DNA from: CAMPKL01 sp963805925
GTDB lineage: Bacteria; Acidobacteriota; Terriglobia; Bryobacterales; UBA6623
Direction: 5' to 3'
Length of the DNA: 64,000 bases
Assembly (NCBI GenBank): GCA_963805925.1
Contig: CAWDWB010000006.1
Location: 1 to 64,000 of the forward strand
Shown: positions 1 through 7,695 of the stretch, one piece after another
Position numbering within the stretch: the first letter of the stretch is position 1
Layout: every line of letters starts with the position of its first letter
The notes under the pieces: generated by a model
What the model saw: the letters and a program-made list of their open reading frames with translations, nothing else
What the model was told of the DNA's origin: nothing
Databases searched by the model: none
Program-made: the position numbers and the translations under genes

Positions 1-11
1 CAGCCTCAATT
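1..11 (+). repeat. Left inverted repeat of RAYT unit
   Basis: CAGCCTCAATT, exact reverse complement of 759-769. It sits at the window edge, so its true outer boundary is not visible. Confidence 0.6.
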
Positions 12-711
12 ATCTCGCACCTGCCGCTCGCGCCATGAGTTTACGACGCGGACGGCCTCGCGGTCTCAGCTCCAGATCCGCGGCGCTTGCAGCCGCCAGT
101 TTCTCGACGAACTTCTTTTCGCCCAACGGCTTACCGGCTCTGGTCGCGGCTCGAAGCGATTCCGCCCAAGCGCCGTCCGCATCGCCTCGCTCCGCTAACT
201 CGCCCGCCCAGTCGTCGTCCGGGCAGATGTCGCGCCATGCGTCGAGATCCACCAGGCCGCCCGGGTCGATCCCCGTCAGGTGCGCTCGCGCGCTCGACCA
301 GCGGTAGTCCTCGGCCCGCTCGACGAGCCGGGCGCGCACGGGATTCAGGTCGACGTACCGCAGCGCTCGGAGCAAGTGCGAGCGATCCAGCGGCGCGGAG
401 TAGAAGCGGTTCTGCCACAGGTGCCCGCTGCGCCGGCGCAGGGCGTTCAGATGCCGCGCGTAGATGTTATGCGTGCGGCCGAAAGCCTTTGCCATGGCCG
501 TTTCCGCCATCGGCACGACGACCGCGTGGACGTGATTGGGCATCAGGCAGTAGCCCAAAACGGTCAGCCGATTGCGCTCCGCATGCTCGGCCAAAAGCGT
601 CAGATAGAAGCGCCGCTGGGCGTCGGAGAAGAAAACTTGTTGGCGGTTGTTGCCCCGCTGGGTAACGTGATGCGGTACAGCCACCGCCACCACGCGCGCG
701 ATCCGCGGCAA
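10..711 (-). CDS. REP-associated tyrosine transposase (Y1_Tnp/IS200-like)
   Basis: A 233-aa protein of the Y1_Tnp family (RAYT branch). The N-terminus has the usual HHVTQRGNNRQ beginning. The HUH metal-binding motif is in CLMPNHVHAVVVP (about residues 55-67). The conserved segment RYVDLNPVRARLV (about 117-129) belongs to the helix that carries the catalytic tyrosine. Length and motif order fit an intact protein. These enzymes nick single-stranded DNA at palindromic REP sequences and are usually single-copy domesticated transposases rather than active insertion sequences. The basic C-terminal tail (RPRGRPRRK) is typical of DNA-binding extensions. The 11-bp inverted repeat flanking the gene supports treating it as one unit. 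Confidence 0.88.
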   Translation of the reverse strand: MPRIARVVAVAVPHHVTQRGNNRQQVFFSDAQRRFYLTLLAEHAERNRLTVLGYCLMPNHVHAVVVPMAETAMAKAFGRTHNIYARHLNALRRRSGHLWQNRFYSAPLDRSHLLRALRYVDLNPVRARLVERAEDYRWSSARAHLTGIDPGGLVDLDAWRDICPDDDWAGELAERGDADGAWAESLRAATRAGKPLGEKKFVEKLAAASAADLELRPRGRPRRKLMARAAGAR

Positions 712-758
712 GACGCCCGCTATCTTCTCAGCACAACTCCGCCTCCGTCAATCGGCTA

Positions 759-769
759 AATTGAGGCTG
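759..769 (+). repeat. Right inverted repeat of RAYT unit
   Basis: AATTGAGGCTG, exact reverse complement of bases 1-11, lying about 48 bases upstream of the transposase start codon. Confidence 0.6.
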
Positions 770-839
770 TCCCAATTTCACCCACGCCACGACGTTCAGG
801 GCATGGGGAAGTGGTCAGGGCGTCGGGGTTTCCTGACCG

Positions 840-1283
840 TCACCGGTCACCACTCGAAATAAGTTCGACTGCCGCCTTCGATGCATCTGGCTGCAAGTCT
901 GGCTTATACCAATCGACATTCGTTGTCGCGGAAATAGCCTCTTGACTTCTCACGTAGTCTTGAAAATAGAGGTTCGCAGACGTCTTGGGACGTCCATAAT
1001 AGAACCACTCCCAGCGCACTCGATCAGCACATAAAACCTGTAACGTCGAGACGCTAGTCGCCAGACCGTGTGGCGACCAAATGGACAAGACTTCTCCCTC
1101 ATCGAAGTACAAGCGCAAGACATTGCCTTCAACCTTGCAGCGCTCCAGCCTATGCGAGTTGTCGTGAGGCCGCCCAAACCATTGACCCCAGAATCGAAGA
1201 CCGCCAGGTTCCAAGTTCGGCATTGCCGCTCGAAGGCGATTAGCTATTTTCTCGATTTCGTTCATCGTCTCGTCGAATTTCAT
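840..1283 (-). CDS. Putative immunity protein coupled to Rhs tip
   Basis: A 147-aa soluble protein with no motif I recognise. The frame can be extended to a TTG at 1295, but I chose the ATG at 1283 because the upstream Rhs stop codon and this ATG overlap as ATGA (1283-1280), a classic translational-coupling arrangement. The protein is rich in aromatic residues (for example RFWGQWFGRPHDN and VRWEWFYYGR), has no signal peptide and follows directly behind the variable C-terminal tip of an Rhs protein. In polymorphic toxin systems that slot is occupied by the cognate immunity gene. The immunity role is inferred from position only; a conserved hypothetical unrelated to toxicity is the alternative. 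Confidence 0.55.
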   Translation of the reverse strand: MKFDETMNEIEKIANRLRAAMPNLEPGGLRFWGQWFGRPHDNSHRLERCKVEGNVLRLYFDEGEVLSIWSPHGLATSVSTLQVLCADRVRWEWFYYGRPKTSANLYFQDYVRSQEAISATTNVDWYKPDLQPDASKAAVELISSGDR

Positions 1284-2929
1284 TTCGCGATCCAAGAGGG
1301 ATTCACCCGAGGAATGTACACCTGGCTTCCGCCGCCAAGCTGCCCGAACGCGGGTGCAGCTGTGCCTTCAAAGATTCGGGTTCCCGCAGGAACAGTGATC
1401 TCCACAACACTGGTTGCGGCGTTCCCCGAGGGTAGAGCTAGATCCATAGCTGACTGCAGAGGCCCAGCTGGCTGCGTCCGAGTCCAGAAGGACCCCATCT
1501 GACGAGATTCACCGCCAAAAACACGATAGAGCGTCACTTCTCCAGTCGTTATCACCTCCGTGTAGGCACCACTCCTGAACGTGGCCGCTACTTCGGCTGG
1601 TAGTGGCCCCGCGCCAGCGGCCCATAGTTGCGGTGCGGCGCGCCACGCTGCCCAAGCTCCGATCGCGCCATCGATTGCCGCACCGCCGTAAGTCAAGGCT
1701 CCGATCACAGCAGCCTCGCGTATTTGAGTCTTGAGAGCAGCTCCCGTCATTTGCCTTAGCCGGAGCACTCGATTTGCGTCCTCGTCCGGATATATTGGCA
1801 CGGTCCGCACAGGTTCCGCGTTTGCCGTTACCGTTACGGAAGTGTCCTCCTCCGTAAAGCATGTGCCATCGCTACTATCGTGCAACCTCCCATCAGCCCC
1901 TTCTCTGCAAAGTCCGTTCGGGTCGATGAAACTTAGAGGACTATTGCGAACATACCCGTAGAGGTTCCAACTCTGGGGGGCACCAGGGTTTTGGTCTACA
2001 AAGGGTGCGTCCGGACTCAACCATCTGCCAAGCGCCGAAGAAAGATATCGATGCGGGAAGTAATCCAGCCCGGATTCGTCATCGCGTTCTTTGGCGGTAA
2101 ACAAGTGCGCCGAAGCTGGACTGGAACTGTTGTAGCCGGTGACGTACTGGCGGTTGCTGTACGTGCTGCTGGCCAGGATCTTCTCGCCGAAGGGGAAGAA
2201 GTCGCGCCGGTCGTAGACGGCGCCCGAGCCGTCGGTCACCAAGCGCGTCGAGCCCAGGTGATCGGTCGTGCGGAAGTAGCTGCCCGCCGTCCCGCTCGGC
2301 CCCGCCGTCGAGTACTCCGCCGCCAGCCGCCCGAAGGCGTCGTAGACGTACGTCGTCGTCTCGCTGGAGGTGATCTTCTTGACCCGGTTGCCCTCGCCGT
2401 CGTACACGTACTCGGCCGTGTCGTTCGACGAACTGCACGCCGAGGTCGTGCCGTCGCAGTAGAAGCGCTGCTTGTTCTCCGCGTCGTAGAACGCCGACCA
2501 ATCTCGCGTTCCCGAACCGATGGGGTCCTTGAACGCGAGCATGTTGCCGGCCGCGTCGTAATCGGCCCAGGCGGAAGTCAGCCGATTGCTGGAGGCCGTG
2601 TAAGCAGGCGTCTTCGCCGTGGTGGAGCTGTCGCAGGTGGGATCGGACGAGGTCGCGCACAAGGGCGCGATGGCCGGCGTCGGCGTGGCGCCTTGCATGC
2701 CCCGGTTGCCGTAGCGGTCGTAGTAATAACTCCGCGTCCAGGCGCTGCCCTCGACCACAGACTCAAGCCGGTTGAACGCGTCGTAAGCGTAGGTCTGCGT
2801 AGCGTTGAGCGCGCTGGCCGAGCCGTAGCCGAAGCTCAGCTTGAGCATCCCCGATCCGGCATTCATAAGCGTCGGCTGCAAGCGGTTATTGTACGTCGTC
2901 GCCTCGACCAAATCGTTGCCTAAAGTCAT
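1280..2929 (-). CDS. Orphan Rhs C-terminal protein with ART-like tip
   Basis: A 549-aa frame made of YD/RHS repeats (YAYDAFNRL, YYYDRYGNR, YVYDGEGNRVKK, YVYDAFGRLAAEY), then the RHS-associated core around residues 278-340 (AKERDDESGLDYFPHRYLS, LGRWLSPDAPF, NLYGYVRNSPLSFIDPNG). After the core comes a variable tip of about 210 residues with a hydrophobic linker (about 400-430) and a small terminal domain. That domain contains LYRVFGG (R469), GSFWTR (S480), VPAGTRIFEGTAAPAFGQ and GGGSQVYIP (Q536). This spacing resembles the R-S-[E/Q] pattern of small ADP-ribosyltransferase toxins, which is an inference from pattern. Full Rhs proteins are far longer; the 5' end is truncated, with one more Rhs-like segment upstream in another frame (2950-3060). 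No secretion signal is visible on this fragment. Confidence 0.75.
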   Translation of the reverse strand: MTLGNDLVEATTYNNRLQPTLMNAGSGMLKLSFGYGSASALNATQTYAYDAFNRLESVVEGSAWTRSYYYDRYGNRGMQGATPTPAIAPLCATSSDPTCDSSTTAKTPAYTASSNRLTSAWADYDAAGNMLAFKDPIGSGTRDWSAFYDAENKQRFYCDGTTSACSSSNDTAEYVYDGEGNRVKKITSSETTTYVYDAFGRLAAEYSTAGPSGTAGSYFRTTDHLGSTRLVTDGSGAVYDRRDFFPFGEKILASSTYSNRQYVTGYNSSSPASAHLFTAKERDDESGLDYFPHRYLSSALGRWLSPDAPFVDQNPGAPQSWNLYGYVRNSPLSFIDPNGLCREGADGRLHDSSDGTCFTEEDTSVTVTANAEPVRTVPIYPDEDANRVLRLRQMTGAALKTQIREAAVIGALTYGGAAIDGAIGAWAAWRAAPQLWAAGAGPLPAEVAATFRSGAYTEVITTGEVTLYRVFGGESRQMGSFWTRTQPAGPLQSAMDLALPSGNAATSVVEITVPAGTRIFEGTAAPAFGQLGGGSQVYIPRVNPSWIAK

Positions 2930-2949
2930 CGATGTCGGTGCGCCATGGG

Positions 2950-3060
2950 GAGCTTAGGCGGCTGACTTCAGGTAATAGTCTGGATCGTCCGGGGATCCTG
3001 CCTTGCCCACCATCGCCGGACGCCCGGCCTCGTCGTAGGCATACAGAAAAGGGGCCAACG
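2950..3060 (-). pseudogene. Rhs 5' remnant, frameshifted from the Rhs gene
   Basis: Reading the minus strand from about 3060 gives LAPFLYAYDEAGRPAMV, followed by a PDDPDYYLKSAA segment and a TAA stop near 2951-2953. YAYDEAGRP is a YD-repeat signature. The intact Rhs frame resumes directly after the stop, offset by one base, with LPHGAPTSMTLGNDLVE. A TGA closes this frame just upstream of 3060, so only about 35 codons of upstream Rhs sequence survive. It shows that the Rhs gene once continued upstream and has lost its N-terminal part, either by a real indel plus deletion or in part through a sequencing error. Confidence 0.6.
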
Positions 3061-3108
3061 CCCTTTTGTGTAATCAAAAATCGGAAGAAACCCGCGACAG
3101 GGATCGTG

Positions 3109-3999
3109 CTAGCGGACGGGACGCGACCAGGCAACCTCGGCCCAGCGCAGCGCCGCGGTGGATTGCGGAAGCGTAACGACGGTCTGCCTAGCAGGAGCGG
3201 CATCACCCTCGATCGTTTTGATGCCTTCAGGCGTGACGGTGAGGCTGCGGACGTAACCGCGTGGGCCGATCGACGGTAGATCTTGGCCGTTCAGCGAGAG
3301 CAGCACGCCGCCAGCGTTGCCGACCTTCAGTTCCACCTGCTCTTGGGCGTGAATCGGCTTGACCACGCCGCGCGACAACGTCTCTTCAAAGAGCCGCTCG
3401 CCGTCCACGACCGCCCGAACCCAAACCGTCTCGACAACTTCCAGTGTCAGTTCGATCGGAGCAACCGGTACCGCAGCGGCCTCGATGACGGACGGCGTGG
3501 ATACTTGCTGCACTGCCGGCGCAACGGGAAGGGCCGCAGCTTCGGCCACAACGGCCTGGGTCGTTTGCTGATCCGTGTTCGGCTTCTCTAAGAACCGGAA
3601 GGAGTAGAATCCTCCGCCGATCAGCGTGGCGCCAATAATCAGGCTCGCTACCGAGCCGCCATGCTTACGAAAAAACTCGGAAGCCCATTCAGCCAACTTC
3701 GAGGCGGGGCCATCGGAAGATACGCGAGCCCGGCCAGCAGGCATACGCCCTTGCGCCTGAGCGGCGATTCCCATGGCGTCCTTGATGAGAGATGCAGCTT
3801 CGTCCTCATCGAGGCGCAACTCACGGGCATACTGCCGGGCAAAGCTAATGTTGAAGAGTCCGCCCGGAAGTCGTTCTAAACGATTGGTTTCGAGCGCATC
3901 GAGTTGGCGTACAGAGATACAAGTCCGCGCCGAGATCTCCTCCAGGGAGACTCCAAGGGCGTCACGCCCTTCACGCAGATATTCGCCAACGGACGGCAT
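3109..3999 (-). CDS. RodZ-like HTH membrane protein (DUF4115)
   Basis: A 296-aa protein with the RodZ architecture. An N-terminal Xre/HTH_25 domain (residues 1-75; the stretch starts GEYLREGRDALGVSLEEI and includes ISVRQLDALE) is followed by a polar linker, one membrane segment (about 115-136) and an Ala/Val/Pro-rich periplasmic spacer. The C-terminal DUF4115-type beta domain spans about 205-280 (WVRAVVDGE, VELKVGNAGGVLLSLNG). RodZ connects MreB to the cell-wall elongation machinery; a gene-regulatory role is a less usual reading. The gene is transcribed away from the glycosyltransferase/methyltransferase run at 4097. Length is normal for the family and nothing is missing. Confidence 0.85.
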   Translation of the reverse strand: MPSVGEYLREGRDALGVSLEEISARTCISVRQLDALETNRLERLPGGLFNISFARQYARELRLDEDEAASLIKDAMGIAAQAQGRMPAGRARVSSDGPASKLAEWASEFFRKHGGSVASLIIGATLIGGGFYSFRFLEKPNTDQQTTQAVVAEAAALPVAPAVQQVSTPSVIEAAAVPVAPIELTLEVVETVWVRAVVDGERLFEETLSRGVVKPIHAQEQVELKVGNAGGVLLSLNGQDLPSIGPRGYVRSLTVTPEGIKTIEGDAAPARQTVVTLPQSTAALRWAEVAWSRPVR

Positions 4000-4020
4000 C
4001 AGGGGCTTACGGGCTTATAG

Positions 4021-4048
4021 GTTATACTAATCCACGGTCCGAGAACAA
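4021..4048 (-). promoter_or_regulatory. Candidate sigma-70 promoter for the RodZ-like gene
   Basis: On the minus strand, TTGTTC (4048-4043) and TATAAC (4026-4021) are separated by 16 bases and lie about 20 bases upstream of the ATG at 3999. They match the -35/-10 consensus moderately. A second TATAAG-like hexamer immediately downstream makes the exact -10 uncertain. Assignment is by eye only. Confidence 0.35.
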
Positions 4049-4096
4049 GATCCCTCGTTTTCTGTACAAACGCCTCGCGCCGCCCACGTTTCAGGA

Positions 4097-5131
4097 ATGC
4101 CGGACTCTCCTCTTGTTTCGGTAGTCGTCGTCAACTGGAACGGTCAGGACGTGCTTCCCGGCTGTTTGACCTCCCTCGCCGCCCAAACTTTTGCCGATTT
4201 TGAGGTGATTGTCGTCGACAACGGCTCGACGGACGGCTCGCTCGCGCTGCTCAATTCGTCGCCGCTGCCAATCCGGCTGATTCGGAACACTGAAAACAAA
4301 GGGTTTTGCGGCGCCAACAACCAAGGCATCGATTCGGCCCGCGGAAAGTTCGTCGCGTTGCTCAATAATGACGCCGAAGCGGACCTCGGTTGGCTGGCCG
4401 CGCTCGTCGATGCCATCGGACAAGGAGACGGCCCCCCGTGCGGCATGGTCGCGTCGAAGATTTTGCTGTTTGACGACCGCACGCGCATCGATAAAGTAGG
4501 GCACCTGATCTATCCTGACGGGCAAAATCGTGGGCGCGGCTCAGGTGAATTAGATGTCGGACAGTACGATGTCACTGAGGAGACGCTGTGGCCAGACGGC
4601 TGCGCAGCGCTGTACTCCGTAGCGATGTTGCGGCAGATCGGCGGCTTTGACGAAGACTTCTTCGCGTACGCCGACGATGCCGAACTCGGATTGCGCGGGC
4701 GTATCGCTGGTTGGGGCGCCGTCTATGCACCCCGAGCGGTCGTTTATCATCACGGCGGCGCGACGTTGGGGCGATATTCGGCGCGACGCCTGTTCCTGAT
4801 CGAGAGGAATCGGATTTGGCTCGTCGCCAAACTGTTTCCGCTGCGGATGTGGCCGTTGACGCCGTACTACTTTCTGCGACGGGTCGTGGCGATGGCCGCC
4901 GCCGGCTCCCAAGCCCAAGGCGAAGCCTATGCCGCGACGCGTCAAATGGGGGCTTGGGCGTTGATACAATGCTTAGCCAAGGCCAACGCGGCTGCGCTTC
5001 TAGGACTTCCGCGCATGATTCGCAAGCGTAGCCAGATCAATCCGTTTCGAAAACTGAACGGCGCCGAGATCGAGTCCCTGCTCAAGCGCTATCGAATCCC
5101 GCTCGAAGATCTCGCCAAGAAATCCGTCTGA
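4097..5131 (+). CDS. Glycosyltransferase family 2
   Basis: A 344-aa GT-A fold glycosyltransferase. The nucleotide-sugar binding start is VSVVVVNWNG (7-16), followed by VIVVDNGSTDGS (about 38-48) and a DxD-equivalent LLNNDAEAD around 89-96, as in rhamnosyltransferase-like GT2 enzymes. The acceptor-side motif FDEDFFAYADDAELGLRGR falls near 180-200 and has the usual D/E-rich ED-like signature. The C-terminal part contains hydrophobic helices, suggesting association with the inner membrane. It starts a co-directional run with two methyltransferases (15 bases to the next gene), which suggests synthesis and methylation of a cell-surface glycan. The exact donor and acceptor cannot be read from the sequence. 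Confidence 0.88.
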   Translation: MPDSPLVSVVVVNWNGQDVLPGCLTSLAAQTFADFEVIVVDNGSTDGSLALLNSSPLPIRLIRNTENKGFCGANNQGIDSARGKFVALLNNDAEADLGWLAALVDAIGQGDGPPCGMVASKILLFDDRTRIDKVGHLIYPDGQNRGRGSGELDVGQYDVTEETLWPDGCAALYSVAMLRQIGGFDEDFFAYADDAELGLRGRIAGWGAVYAPRAVVYHHGGATLGRYSARRLFLIERNRIWLVAKLFPLRMWPLTPYYFLRRVVAMAAAGSQAQGEAYAATRQMGAWALIQCLAKANAAALLGLPRMIRKRSQINPFRKLNGAEIESLLKRYRIPLEDLAKKSV

Positions 5132-5145
5132 CTGTTCGAGCAAGC

Positions 5146-6117
5146 ATGACCTCCGCTCCAGCGCACATCCAAGTTTCCGTCTGTCCGCGATGCGACAGCG
5201 AGAGCTACACCACGCTCTATTCGGGAGAGGATCGTCTCTACGGCACGACCGAGCGGATCTTCCACATCATCGAATGTTGCGGCTGCAATCTGATCCGCAT
5301 CGATCCGATGCCGAAGCCGGAGGAACTCGGCCAGTTTTATCCGGAGACGTACTGGTGGGAAGCCGACAACGGCGCAGTGAGCAGGCTGTCGGAGCTGTAT
5401 CGCAAGTTCGTTTTAGCCGACCACATTCGCTTCGCCGCTGCAGCGGCCGTGCCGCCAGGCCCGGTACTGGATGTCGGCTGCGGCGGAGGGTTGTTCTTGG
5501 ACGGCATGGAACAGCGTGGGTTTGTGGGCTTCGGGTCGGACGTCTCCTTGCAGGCCGCGAAGGTTTGCTCGCGACGATTCGTTATCCCGGCGGTTTGCGG
5601 TTCGTTGCCGAATCTGCCGTTCCGGGCGCAGAGCTTCGGACTCGTAACGATGTTCCACGTACTGGAACACTTGCACGACCCGATGGGCGCCATCGCCGCT
5701 GCTCGCGATTTACTCCCTCCCGGCGGTCGGCTGGTGGTGCAAACGCCCAACGCCGAATGCTGGCAGATGCTGCTGCTGGGCGAACGCTGGAGCGGCTTCG
5801 ATATCCCCCGGCACCTCATCAATTTCAGCGCCAAGGACCTTCAAGAGTTACTTGAATATTCAGGCTTTACTGTGCGCCGAAAGAAGTTTTTCTCGCTGCG
5901 AGATAATCCGGCGGGTTTGGCGACGAGTCTTGTGCCGTCTCTGGAGCCGGTATCGCGCAAGGTGCGCGGCGTGAAGGAAAGCGGGCTCAGCTCGATGGTC
6001 AAGAATCTGCTCTATCTGGGGCTGGTTGCTGCGTCGGTACCCTTCACTTTGCTGGAAGCTACGGCCGCCGCCGGCTCAAGCATCATGATCGAAGCGGTCC
6101 GCGAGGGAGACTCCTGA
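5146..6117 (+). CDS. Class I SAM methyltransferase with N-terminal zinc ribbon
   Basis: A 323-aa protein. The N-terminus has a CPxC knuckle (C13, C16) and a second cysteine group (C44, C45, C47), forming a probable zinc ribbon. A Methyltransf_23-type Rossmann domain follows: the glycine-rich SAM loop VLDVGCGGGLF is at about 107-117, and later come MFHVLEHLHDP and PGGRLVVQTPN. A hydrophobic segment near 285-305 suggests membrane association. Proteins of this layout are common in O-antigen and capsule clusters, where they methylate sugars or nucleotide-sugars. It sits between a GT2 gene and another methyltransferase, with only one base separating its stop from the GTG start of the next gene, so the three are almost certainly one transcription unit. 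Confidence 0.85.
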   Translation: MTSAPAHIQVSVCPRCDSESYTTLYSGEDRLYGTTERIFHIIECCGCNLIRIDPMPKPEELGQFYPETYWWEADNGAVSRLSELYRKFVLADHIRFAAAAAVPPGPVLDVGCGGGLFLDGMEQRGFVGFGSDVSLQAAKVCSRRFVIPAVCGSLPNLPFRAQSFGLVTMFHVLEHLHDPMGAIAAARDLLPPGGRLVVQTPNAECWQMLLLGERWSGFDIPRHLINFSAKDLQELLEYSGFTVRRKKFFSLRDNPAGLATSLVPSLEPVSRKVRGVKESGLSSMVKNLLYLGLVAASVPFTLLEATAAAGSSIMIEAVREGDS

Positions 6118-6118
6118 A

Positions 6119-6823
6119 GTGCTGGAGCGCCGCTTCGGCAGGTTCGTCCCCGGCTTTTTGCGCAATCGCTTGATGGCCGTGGAGGCCGTGATCGAGCGCT
6201 CTATTGCGGAGTTCTCCAAGTCGCTGCCGAGCGGCACCCGTGTGCTCGATGCCGGCGCAGGTGAGAGCCGCCATCGCGCTGCGTTCAACCATTGCACTTA
6301 CGTCGCCGTGGATCTGGCAGTGGGCGACGAGGCCTGGAACTATGCCGATATCGATTGCGTGGGCGATCTGGCGGCGATTCCGCTGGCGACGGATTCGTTT
6401 GACGCGGCGCTGAACGTGGTGGTGTTGGAGCACCTGCCCCGCCCCGATCTGGCGCTGGCGGAGATCGCCCGCGTGCTCAAACCAGGAGGGCGACTGCTGC
6501 TGATCGCTCCGCAGCAGTGGGAAGTCCATCAAGCGCCGCATGACTACTTCCGCTTTACGCGCTACGGCCTCGAAGAGCTGTGCCGCCGGGCCGGGCTCGT
6601 GCTGGACTCGATTGAGCCGATGGGCGGCTATTTTTCGCTGTTGGCGCGGCGTCTCACGGGGTCGCTGAACTTCTTCCAAGGCGGCGCCCGCTGGCTGGCG
6701 TTTCCGATTGTGGCCGCGGCGGTTGTACCCGCGGCGCTCTTGATTCCGTCCTTAGATTTTCTAGACTCAAACAAGGACTTTACGTTGGCTTACCGATGCA
6801 TCGCACGAAAACCATCTGCCTAG
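6119..6823 (+). CDS. Class I SAM methyltransferase (Methyltransf_11)
   Basis: A 234-aa protein starting at GTG 6119. The SAM-binding loop is degenerate but recognisable (TRVLDAGAGESRHR), followed by YVAVDL, the post-motif acidic segment (YADIDCVGDLAAIP), NVVVLEHLPRPDLAL and LKPGGRLLLIAPQQWEVHQ. The HDYFRFT-type segment after it is common in small-molecule and sugar methyltransferases. The C-terminus is hydrophobic (about 195-220). Its 3' end overlaps the signal-peptide coding part of the M28 peptidase gene by 28 bases, which suggests coupled translation. The substrate is probably the product of the neighbouring glycosyltransferase, by context only. Confidence 0.82.
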   Translation: MLERRFGRFVPGFLRNRLMAVEAVIERSIAEFSKSLPSGTRVLDAGAGESRHRAAFNHCTYVAVDLAVGDEAWNYADIDCVGDLAAIPLATDSFDAALNVVVLEHLPRPDLALAEIARVLKPGGRLLLIAPQQWEVHQAPHDYFRFTRYGLEELCRRAGLVLDSIEPMGGYFSLLARRLTGSLNFFQGGARWLAFPIVAAAVVPAALLIPSLDFLDSNKDFTLAYRCIARKPSA

Positions 6824-7695
6824 CCTTACTGCTAACTGCAATCGCGCAGGCCGCCGAACCGCCGGCGAACTACGCTCGCGAGGGCCAGAAGGCTTTGAAC
6901 TATGTCTCCGCTGCGGTGAAGTTCGGTCCACGGCCCGCGGGCTCCGCGGCACAGGCCAAGCAGCAGGCCTGGATCATCGCCGAGCTGAAGAAGAGCGGCG
7001 CGACGGTGGACGAAGTCGACTTCACGTCGTACACGCCCCTGGGACCGAAGCGGATGAAGAACATCATCGGCAAGTTCGCGGGGACGAGCGGAAAGAACGT
7101 GGTCATCTCGGGCCACTACGACACATACTCGCGCACCGGGCTGAACTTTGTGGGCGCAAATGACGGCGGCTCTTCGACGGGCGTGCTTCTGGCGCTGGCG
7201 GGAATGATGAAAGGCCGCACGCTGCAGGACGGGGTGTGGCTGGCGTTCTTCGACGGCGAAGAGTCGACCGTGGCATGGGAAAACACCGACCACACCTACG
7301 GCAGCCGCTACTTGGCGGAAACGTGGCAGCGCGACGGCTCGGCCAAGTCGATCAAGGCCATCATCAACGTCGACATGATCGGCGACAGCGATCTGTCGAT
7401 TCACTACGAGGGTTACTCGACGCCCTGGCTGCGCGATTTGGTCGTTGACGTCGCACATCGGCTCGGTTACGAGGACGAGTTTCAGAGCGGACCCATTCAA
7501 TACGTCGCCGACGACCACGTCGAGTTCACCGGACGCGGTATGCCTGCGGTGGACTTGATCGATTTCAACTATGGCTTGCTGAATCGCTATTGGCACAAGG
7601 AATCCGACACGGTCGATAAGCTGAGCGCGCGGAGCTTGGCCGTGGTGCTGCAGGTGATCGACGAATCGATCAAGGAACTCGCCCAACGTCCGTGA
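6796..7695 (+). CDS. Secreted M28 zinc aminopeptidase, glutaminyl-cyclase-like
   Basis: A 299-aa protein with a cleavable signal peptide (residues 1-20, ending AIAQAA). The M28 metal ligands are in order: GHYDT (H107), ANDGGSS (D123), FFDGEES (E155/E156), INVDMIG, and a final histidine in ADDHVEF. The C-terminal WHKESDTVDKLSA stretch is the signature that M28 glutaminyl-peptide cyclotransferases share, so the protein may be either a dinuclear aminopeptidase or a QC-like cyclase. It acts outside the cytoplasm. It overlaps the preceding methyltransferase gene by 28 bases and the next ROK gene by four (GTGA), so it is embedded in the same operon. Confidence 0.85.
   Translation: MHRTKTICLALLLTAIAQAAEPPANYAREGQKALNYVSAAVKFGPRPAGSAAQAKQQAWIIAELKKSGATVDEVDFTSYTPLGPKRMKNIIGKFAGTSGKNVVISGHYDTYSRTGLNFVGANDGGSSTGVLLALAGMMKGRTLQDGVWLAFFDGEESTVAWENTDHTYGSRYLAETWQRDGSAKSIKAIINVDMIGDSDLSIHYEGYSTPWLRDLVVDVAHRLGYEDEFQSGPIQYVADDHVEFTGRGMPAVDLIDFNYGLLNRYWHKESDTVDKLSARSLAVVLQVIDESIKELAQRP

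Larger units (their letters stand above)
1..769. mobile_element. RAYT/REP-type element with terminal inverted repeat
   Basis: A single Y1-type transposase gene (10-711, minus strand) is bracketed by an exact 11-base inverted repeat: CAGCCTCAATT at 1-11 and its reverse complement AATTGAGGCTG at 759-769. The repeat touches the left edge of the window, so it may extend further left; the bases after the right copy read TCCCAATTTCACCC. RAYT proteins are known to act on REP/BIME-like palindromes near their own gene, so this may be the cognate repeat. No target-site duplication can be judged because the left flank is missing. Confidence 0.55.

Noticed and set aside
1991..2923. Long plus-strand frame opposite the Rhs gene
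   Set aside because: Arg/Val-rich shadow of the GC-rich Rhs coding strand, without motifs.
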